This document shows, piece by piece, positions 58,832-64,000 of a stretch of 64,000 nucleotides of DNA; positions within the stretch are counted from its first letter, which is position 1; each line of letters begins with the position of its first letter. The position numbers were made by a program, and so were the translations under genes. Below the pieces are notes generated by a model. The model searched no databases. It worked only from the letters and a program-made list of their open reading frames with translations, and had not been told where the DNA came from. Source of the DNA: Burkholderia vietnamiensis LMG 10929 (GTDB lineage Bacteria; Pseudomonadota; Gammaproteobacteria; Burkholderiales; Burkholderiaceae); assembly GCF_000959445.1 (NCBI RefSeq), contig NZ_CP009631.1:2728001-2792000 (forward strand), in the 5' to 3' direction.

Positions 58832-60153
58832 CGGCCGTCCTCGCGCGCATCGCGCGCATCGGGCGCATCGGGCGCATCGGGCGCATCGGGCGCATCCGGC
58901 GCATCCGGCGCATCGGGCACATCGGGCACATCGGGCACATCGGGCACATCGTGCGCCCGGCCCGCGAGCCGCGCGCGCCAGCCCCACAGCAGCATGCCGA
59001 TGCCGGCCGCCGAAGCGGCGACGGCCCAGCCGGCCGGCGCGTCGGCGTCGATCCGCCATACGCCGAACGCGCTACCGCCGCCGTCGTCCTGCGCGAAGCG
59101 CCAGGCGTAACCGAGCTCGGCCGCGCAGACGATCGCGATCGCCCAGAACGCGCCCGCGCCGACGCCGCACAGCATGCGCCAGCGCTCGACGGCCGGCGCG
59201 CCGCGGCGCCACGCGTGCGCGCAGGCCTGCGCGACGCCCGCGATCCCGCGCGGCGCGGCGACCACGACCGCGACGAACAGCACGCCGAGATACAGCGCCC
59301 ACGCGCGCGACACGCCGGCGACGACCACGCTGAGCGCGGTCAGCACCACCGCGCCGAGCGCCGGCCCGAAGAACGTGCCGGTGCCGCCGATCACCGCGGC
59401 GATCAGCACGGTCGCGGAGCGCGCCATCGACACGCTGTCGGGCGTCGCGATCTCGACGTCGATCAGCGTCAGCGTGCCGGCGACGCCCGCGAAGAACGAG
59501 GCGCAGGTGACCATCGCGAGCCGCACGTGGCGCGGCTCGGTGCCGAGCGCGGCGACGCGCGCCGGGTTGTCGCGCACCGCGTTCGCGAGGCGCGCGAGCG
59601 GCGTGCGCGTCAGCGCGTACATCGCCAGCGCCGAGCCGATGCACCATGCGGCGATCAGCGCGTATGCGTGCGTCGGCGCGCCGAATTGCCAGCCGCCCCA
59701 CGGCGTGCCGCCCGCGCGGTCGATCGGCACGCCGCCGACGCCGCCGAACCATGCGGGCACGCTCCACGCGGCCGCCGCGACGCACTCGCCGATACCGAGC
59801 GTGATCATCGCGAACACGGTGCCCGCGCGACGCGTCGCGAGCAGGCCGGCGACGCAGCCGAACGCCGCGCCGGCCACGCCGCCGACGAGCGGCAGCAGCG
59901 GCAGCGGAGCGCCCACCCGATTGAACCAGTGCGCGGCGGCGAACGCGCCGACGCCGGCGACGGCCGCATGGCCGAACGACAGCAGCCCGGTCGTGCCGAG
60001 CTGCAGGTTGTACGACAGCGCGAGCACGACGAGCGCGGCCGTCTGCGCGAGATAGCCGAGTACCGCGCCCTGCGGCCACAGCCATGCCGGCAGCACCGCG
60101 CATGCGACGAACAGCGTCCAGCGCAGCGCGCCGTTCGGCATGCGGCTAGCCAT
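58828..60153 (-). CDS. Branched-chain amino acid-type ABC transporter permease LivM with repeat tail
   Basis: A 441-residue inner-membrane permease. About ten helices with the BPD_transp_2 signatures ALSYNLQLGTTGLLSFGHAA (near 40-60) and AAVIGGTGTFFGPALGA (near 258-275). The family is usually 320-420 residues long; here the C-terminus ends in a repetitive tail, four DVP, six DAP and two DAR triplets, coded by the 9-bp array. The tail is acidic, Pro-rich and on the cytosolic side if topology is standard. It overlaps livH and livG. ATG 60153 used; ATG 60141 is possible. Confidence 0.9.
   Translation of the reverse strand: MASRMPNGALRWTLFVACAVLPAWLWPQGAVLGYLAQTAALVVLALSYNLQLGTTGLLSFGHAAVAGVGAFAAAHWFNRVGAPLPLLPLVGGVAGAAFGCVAGLLATRRAGTVFAMITLGIGECVAAAAWSVPAWFGGVGGVPIDRAGGTPWGGWQFGAPTHAYALIAAWCIGSALAMYALTRTPLARLANAVRDNPARVAALGTEPRHVRLAMVTCASFFAGVAGTLTLIDVEIATPDSVSMARSATVLIAAVIGGTGTFFGPALGAVVLTALSVVVAGVSRAWALYLGVLFVAVVVAAPRGIAGVAQACAHAWRRGAPAVERWRMLCGVGAGAFWAIAIVCAAELGYAWRFAQDDGGGSAFGVWRIDADAPAGWAVAASAAGIGMLLWGWRARLAGRAHDVPDVPDVPDVPDAPDAPDAPDAPDAPDAPDARDAREDGR
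58843..58950. repeat. 9-bp tandem repeat inside livM
   Basis: Twelve 9-bp units (on the plus strand GCGCGCATC x2, GGGCGCATC x4, CGGCGCATC x2, GGGCACATC x4) that encode the LivM tail on the minus strand. The unit is a multiple of 3, so copy changes keep the reading frame. Confidence 0.95.
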
Positions 60154-61093
60154 CGACACGCTCGCCGAACAGCCCGCGCGGCCGCACGGCCAGCACCGCG
60201 ACGAGCAGCAGGTACGGGACCAGCGGCGCGAGTTGCGCGAGCGACACGGCCGCGACGCCATCGGGCAGCGCGACGCCGGCCCAGTGCGCGAGATCGCGCA
60301 GCGACGTGTCGCTGGACGCCGCGCAGGTCTGCGCGAACCCGACCGCGAGCGACGCGACGAACGCGCCGCCGAGCGAGCCGAGCCCGCCGATCACGACGAT
60401 CGCGAACACCACCGAGCCGACGGTCTCGGCCAGCGCCGGTTCGATCACCGCGAGCGGCGCGCCGATCACGCCCGCGAGCGCGGCGAGCGCGGTGCCCGCG
60501 CCGAACAGGCCGGTCATCACGCGCGGCACGTCGTAGCCGAGCGCCTCGACGGCCGCACGATGGGTGAGCGCGGCGCGCACGACGAGGCCGATGCGCGACG
60601 CGCGCAGCAGGACGCCGAGCGCGATCAGCATCGCGGCGGACATCGCCATCATGAACAGCCGGTAGCGCGGCAGCGCGACGCCGAACGCGCTCACCGGCGC
60701 GCCGTCGAGCAGCGGCGGCACCGGCGCCGGCAGCGGCGCGAGGCCCCACAGCAGCTTCGCGGCCTCGCCGATCAGATACGCGAGGCCGAAGGTCAGCAGC
60801 AGCTCGCTCGTGTGGCCGCCGCGCGCCTGCACGCGGCGCAGCAGCCAGCGTTCGCAGCCGGCGCCGAGCAGCCCGACCGCGAGCGGCGCGAGCACGAGCG
60901 CCGGCCAGAAGCCCGCGCGCGCCGCAATGCTGTAGCCCACGTACGCGCCGAGCATGTAGAAGCTCGCATGCGCGAAATTGAGCACGCCCTGCACGCTGAA
61001 GATCAGCGTGAGGCCGGCCGACAGCATGAACAGCAGCAAGCCGTAGCTGAGGCCGTTGAATGCCTCGAGCGCGAACGCGTGCAACGCCGTCAC
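60146..61093 (-). CDS. Branched-chain amino acid-type ABC transporter permease LivH
   Basis: A 315-residue permease with about eight helices. GLTLIFSVQGVLNFAHASFYMLGAY (near 25-50, shown here in part) and VVFAIVVIGGLGSLGGAF (near 235-252) are the LivH signatures. The GTG at 61093 is chosen because it is 11 bases after the thioesterase stop and the conserved region starts soon after; the ribosome-binding site is poor, so translation may depend on the upstream gene. No substrate-binding protein is encoded in the operon. Confidence 0.9.
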   Translation of the reverse strand: MTALHAFALEAFNGLSYGLLLFMLSAGLTLIFSVQGVLNFAHASFYMLGAYVGYSIAARAGFWPALVLAPLAVGLLGAGCERWLLRRVQARGGHTSELLLTFGLAYLIGEAAKLLWGLAPLPAPVPPLLDGAPVSAFGVALPRYRLFMMAMSAAMLIALGVLLRASRIGLVVRAALTHRAAVEALGYDVPRVMTGLFGAGTALAALAGVIGAPLAVIEPALAETVGSVVFAIVVIGGLGSLGGAFVASLAVGFAQTCAASSDTSLRDLAHWAGVALPDGVAAVSLAQLAPLVPYLLLVAVLAVRPRGLFGERVDG

Positions 61094-61103
61094 CGCGTGC
61101 CGG

Positions 61104-61541
61104 TCAGCGGGCGAGCGGTTCGAGCGCCGCGCGCAGCGCGTCGGGCAGCGGCACCGGGCGGCGTGTCGCGCGATCGACGTACACGTGCACGAAATGCCCC
61201 TGCGCGGCCGGCGCCGCCTCTCCGGCCGCGAACAGCCCGATCTCGTAGCGCACGCTCGACGTGCCGAGCTTCGCGACCCGCAAGCCGGCATCGACCGACT
61301 GCGGAAACACGAGCGGCGCGAAGTAGTTGCACTGCGTCTCGACCACGAGGCCGATCGTCTGCCCGTGCTCGACGTCGAGCACGCCGGCGCGGATCAGGTA
61401 TTCGTTCACGACGGTGTCGAAGTAGCTGTAGTAGACGACGTTGTTCACGTGGCCGTAGACGTCGTTGTCCATCCAGCGGGTCGTGATCGGCAGGAAGTGG
61501 CGATAGGCGTCGCGCGAACGCGCTTGCGGCTTGTCGGACAT
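61104..61541 (-). CDS. Acyl-CoA thioesterase, 4HBT/YbgC type
   Basis: A 145-residue hotdog-fold thioesterase. RWMDNDVYGHVNNVVYYSYFDT (about 23-44, given in part) carries the catalytic Asp and the GHVNN signature. ATG 61541 is the family start (MSDKPQ). It heads the Liv-type operon, 11 bases before livH. The association suggests that an aromatic or branched acid enters by the transporter and is handled as a CoA ester; this is inference. Confidence 0.92.
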   Translation of the reverse strand: MSDKPQARSRDAYRHFLPITTRWMDNDVYGHVNNVVYYSYFDTVVNEYLIRAGVLDVEHGQTIGLVVETQCNYFAPLVFPQSVDAGLRVAKLGTSSVRYEIGLFAAGEAAPAAQGHFVHVYVDRATRRPVPLPDALRAALEPLAR

Positions 61542-61638
61542 GGCGGTGATGGTCAGAGGGAGGATGACGTGGCGACGCTCGCGGGCGGCACGGCGCGATG
61601 CGACGCGGCGGAGCATGGACGGGCGGCGGCGCGGCCCG

Positions 61639-62175
61639 TCACTGGCCTGCCCGCTCGACGAATTCGAAGTCGAGGCCGCGCGCGCGCATCCAGTCGGCCA
61701 GCGCGTAGCCGGTGCCGGCGCGCCACGGGCGCAGCAGCGGCGGATCGACGAGCCGGTATTCGAGCAGCTCCGGCGACAGCGCGACGGTGCCCGACGCGCG
61801 CACGTGGTACGCGATGATCAGTTCGTTCTTGCGCATGAATTCATAGACGCCGACGAGCGTGACCTGCTCGGCCTTCAGCGCCGTTTCCTCGAACACTTCG
61901 CGCGCGATGCCGTCCTCGGGCGTTTCGCCGTTCTCGAGGAAGCCGGTGATCAGCGCGAACATCCCTTCCGGCCAGGCCGCGTTGCGCGCGAGCAGGATCT
62001 TGCCGTCGAGCTCGACGATCGCGGCCACGACCGGCAGCGGATTGTTCCAGTGCACGTAGCCGCAGGTGTCGTCGGGGCACGCGCGGCGCACGCGGCCGCC
62101 TTCATGGGCGGGATCGGCGCGGTCGGTCAACGGACGCGCGCATTGCGGGCAAAAACGGTAATCGGCGGTGGTCAT
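61639..62175 (-). CDS. NUDIX hydrolase with N-terminal zinc ribbon
   Basis: A 178-residue NUDIX protein. Cys9, Cys12, Cys33 and Cys38 form a zinc-ribbon like that of NudC NADH pyrophosphatase, and the NUDIX box GFLENGETPEDGIAREVFEE is near residues 78-97 (G-x5-E-x7-REVxEE, final Gly replaced by Ala). It lacks the long N-terminal domain of NudC. Likely substrate is a nucleoside diphosphate derivative. It lies 97 bases before the thioesterase gene on the same strand, perhaps its own unit. Confidence 0.92.
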   Translation of the reverse strand: MTTADYRFCPQCARPLTDRADPAHEGGRVRRACPDDTCGYVHWNNPLPVVAAIVELDGKILLARNAAWPEGMFALITGFLENGETPEDGIAREVFEETALKAEQVTLVGVYEFMRKNELIIAYHVRASGTVALSPELLEYRLVDPPLLRPWRAGTGYALADWMRARGLDFEFVERAGQ

Positions 62176-62302
62176 CGATCGGGAGTTGGGCGGACGCCGG
62201 CGCGGCCTGACGGCCGCATCGCGCGCCCGCTCGGCGCGGGAAAGGCTTCATTCTAGCGAGTTTGCCCGCGCCGCAGAGGGTGCGACGGCGAGCGTGCGGC
62301 GC

Positions 62303-63688
62303 TCATGCGCGCGGGCGTGCGCCGCGGGCCGCGAAGCCGGCGGCGCCGGCCAGCAGCGCGCCGGCCGCGACCCACAGCGCCGGCGAAAACGACCCGAACC
62401 GCGCGGCGAGCGGCGCCGCGACGAGCGGCCCGAGGATCTGGCCGACGCCGTACGACGCGGTCGCATAGCCCATCAGCCCGGCCGCGCGCTCGCCGTGCAG
62501 GCGCCGCGCCTCGCGCATCGCGAACAGCGTGATCGCGGTGAACGGCAGGCCGAGCAGCACGCTGCCGATCGAGAAGCCGGCGGCGTTCGGCCACACGATG
62601 CCCGCCGCGATCCCGAGCGCCTGCGTCGTGCAGCCGGCGGCGAGCAGCAGGCGGTTGTCCCAGTGGCCGGGCAGCCGCGCGGCGGCGATCGCGCCGACGA
62701 TCAGCGCCGCACCGAACATCGGCCAGAACAGGTCGGGCCACGGCGAGCCGGCCGGCAGCGCGGCGCGCGCGATCACCGGCAGGAACGTCGCGGTGATGAT
62801 GTAGCCGAAGCCCGGCATCCCGTACAGCGCGACGAGCCATGCGGCGTCGGCGCGACGGCGGCGTGCGTCGGGCGGCGCGGTGGGGGCTGGCGCGGTGGGG
62901 GCTGGCGCGGTGGGGGCTGGCGCGGTAGGGGCCGGCGCGGCGGTGGCTGGCGCGGTAGGGGCCGGCGCGGCGGTGGCTGGCACTGCGGCAGGCGTCACCG
63001 CGGCGGCCGGCGTGTGCGCGGCCGGCACCGCCGACGCGGCTGGGGCTGGGGCTGGGGCTACCGCCGCGGCTGGGGCCACCGGTGCCGGCGCGCGGCCGAA
63101 GGTGCGCCAGATCGCCGCCGACAGCAGCGCCGACAGCGCCGCGAACCCCAGCCAGCCCGGCGCCGCGCGGTGGCCGGCAAGTGCCCCGCCGATCAGCCCC
63201 GTCAGCACGATGCCGACGCCGGGTCCCGCATAGATCACCCCGCTCCACTCGGGCGCGTGCAGTTCGGCGAGCCGCCGCAAGCCCCATTGCGACACGAACA
63301 CGAAGGTCCAAGCGCTGACCACGCCGGCGACGAAACGCACCGCGAGCCACGCGGGCAGCAGGTGGCCGACGCCCATCGCGGCGGTCAGCAGCACGGTGGC
63401 CGCCAGCCCGAACCGGACCATGCGCGCGGGCGCGACGGGCAGCGCCGCGCAGCTGAGCGCGCCGACGAAATACCCGGCGTAGTTCGCCGACGCGAGCCAG
63501 CTGCCGGCCCGCAGGCCGATCGAGCCGTCGGCGAGCATCAGCGGCAGCAGCGGCGTGAACGCGAAGCGCCCGACGCCGAGCGCGACCGCGAGCCCGACCA
63601 TGCAGGCGAGCGCGGCCGTGCGCGCGCGGCGGTCGGCATCGGCTGACGGGCGGGCACGGGAGGCGGTATGAGCATCGGAACGGGACAT
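62303..63688 (-). CDS. YbfB/YjiJ-family MFS transporter with Ala-Pro linker
   Basis: A 461-residue permease of the YbfB/YjiJ family. [25 protein letters not shown] (about 28-52, given in part) and the [12 protein letters not shown] helix are the signatures; about 12 helices in two halves. Between the halves (about residues 200-280) is a long Ala/Pro/Thr linker, coded partly by a 15-bp tandem array, where most relatives have a short loop; about 60 residues longer than usual. Divergent from the LysR gene at 63793. Confidence 0.9.
   Translation of the reverse strand: MSRSDAHTASRARPSADADRRARTAALACMVGLAVALGVGRFAFTPLLPLMLADGSIGLRAGSWLASANYAGYFVGALSCAALPVAPARMVRFGLAATVLLTAAMGVGHLLPAWLAVRFVAGVVSAWTFVFVSQWGLRRLAELHAPEWSGVIYAGPGVGIVLTGLIGGALAGHRAAPGWLGFAALSALLSAAIWRTFGRAPAPVAPAAAVAPAPAPAASAVPAAHTPAAAVTPAAVPATAAPAPTAPATAAPAPTAPAPTAPAPTAPAPTAPPDARRRRADAAWLVALYGMPGFGYIITATFLPVIARAALPAGSPWPDLFWPMFGAALIVGAIAAARLPGHWDNRLLLAAGCTTQALGIAAGIVWPNAAGFSIGSVLLGLPFTAITLFAMREARRLHGERAAGLMGYATASYGVGQILGPLVAAPLAARFGSFSPALWVAAGALLAGAAGFAARGARPRA
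62881..62980. repeat. 15-bp tandem repeat inside the YbfB-type gene
   Basis: About 6.7 units of TGGGGGCTGGCGCGG and variants (TAGGGGCCGGCGCGG, CGGTGGCTGGCGCGG), encoding [10 protein letters not shown] repeats of the inter-domain linker on the minus strand. The period is a multiple of 3. Confidence 0.92.
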
Positions 63689-63743
63689 GGCGGCGGCGGC
63701 CGGAACAGGAATCGGACGAGCTTCATCGTAGCTTGACCGACCC

Positions 63744-63768
63744 TTCTCGAAAAATGAATAATCGAGAA
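63744..63768. promoter_or_regulatory. LysR-type binding site between divergent genes
   Basis: TTCTCGA-N11-TCGAGAA: perfect 7-bp arms and the T-N11-A spacing of LysR boxes, 25 bases before the LysR ATG. It fits autoregulation and control of the divergent MFS gene. Confidence 0.6.
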
Positions 63769-63792
63769 TCCACCTATCTCCCGGAGAGAACC

Positions 63793-64000
63793 ATGGACCT
63801 GGCCGCGCTGGCGATTTTCCGCGCCGTCGTGCGCGAGAACGGCGTGACGCGTGCGGCGGCGAAGCTCAATCGCGTGCAGTCGAACGTGACGACGCGCATC
63901 AAGCAGCTCGAGGAGGAACTGGGCGCGGCGCTGTTCGTGCGCGACGGCCGCCGGCTCGTGCTGACGCCGGCCGGCCACACGCTGCTGCCGTACGCGGAGC
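63793..64000 (+). CDS. LysR-family regulator, N-terminal part (cut by window end)
   Basis: The first 69 codons of an [45 protein letters not shown] (in part) is the helix-turn-helix, followed by [25 protein letters not shown] lies just before the ATG. The gene runs off the right edge. Likely regulator of the divergent YbfB-type transporter. Confidence 0.9.
   Translation, partial: MDLAALAIFRAVVRENGVTRAAAKLNRVQSNVTTRIKQLEEELGAALFVRDGRRLVLTPAGHTLLPYAE

Overview
The window looks like chromosomal DNA of a high-GC betaproteobacterium, most likely Burkholderia and probably the B. cepacia complex. The basis is the very high GC at third codon positions, the protein sequences, and the combination of a proteobacterial iol cluster, an aaeB/fusaric-acid-type efflux operon and a fused LplT-PlsC protein. 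The species call is inference; no rRNA or marker gene is present. I saw no tRNA, rRNA, IS element, integrase, phage gene or CRISPR array. Genes are densely packed on both strands.

Layout. 1-3.2 kb: thioesterase and short-chain dehydrogenase, divergent from electron-transfer-flavoprotein:ubiquinone oxidoreductase. 3.3-7.2 kb: a LacI-regulated sugar/nucleoside cluster in which a ribokinase and an MFS transporter have been joined in frame, apparently by a deletion. 7.2-16.6 kb: housekeeping genes (aroC, LplT-acyltransferase fusion, CBS protein, DUF962, YihY/BrkB, WrbA, DUF2069, FAD oxidase, metallophosphoesterase). 16.7-22.8 kb: LysR regulator divergent from a four-gene tripartite efflux operon (NodT lipoprotein, FUSC, DUF1656, HlyD). 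22.8-33.4 kb: chemoreceptor, fosmidomycin-resistance-type MFS, nucleosidase/uvrD pair, valS and galU. 33.4-38.5 kb: a same-strand signalling operon (OmpR-type regulator, LysM-FecR secreted protein, CHASE2 histidine kinase, small lipoprotein). 38.8-40 kb: a Burkholderia-type hypothetical, a TusA-like protein and an 11-bp minisatellite. 40-56 kb: a myo-inositol locus. 56.4-63.7 kb: SDR, branched-chain-amino-acid-type ABC importer operon headed by a thioesterase, NUDIX hydrolase and YbfB-type MFS. The window ends inside a LysR gene.

How the genes work together. The inositol locus is nearly self-contained: an ABC importer (binding protein, double ATPase, permease), IolG and a second MocA-type dehydrogenase run leftward, and iolC-iolD-iolE-iolB run rightward from a shared control region. 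That region holds GGAA-N6-TTCC-like sites, which suit the RpiR-type regulator encoded nearby. MmsA would finish the pathway to acetyl-CoA. No separate iolJ aldolase is seen, and IolC carries a C-terminal DUF2090 domain that may fill that step.

Most unusual points: the ribokinase-MFS fusion at 4273-5859; an asymmetric LivF/LivG pair in which LivF has Arg for the Walker A lysine; the CHASE2/FecR/response-regulator operon with an inverted repeat over its probable -10; a 15-unit minisatellite arranged as three blocks of five; and several short tandem arrays whose unit is 11 bp between genes and 9 or 15 bp inside genes.
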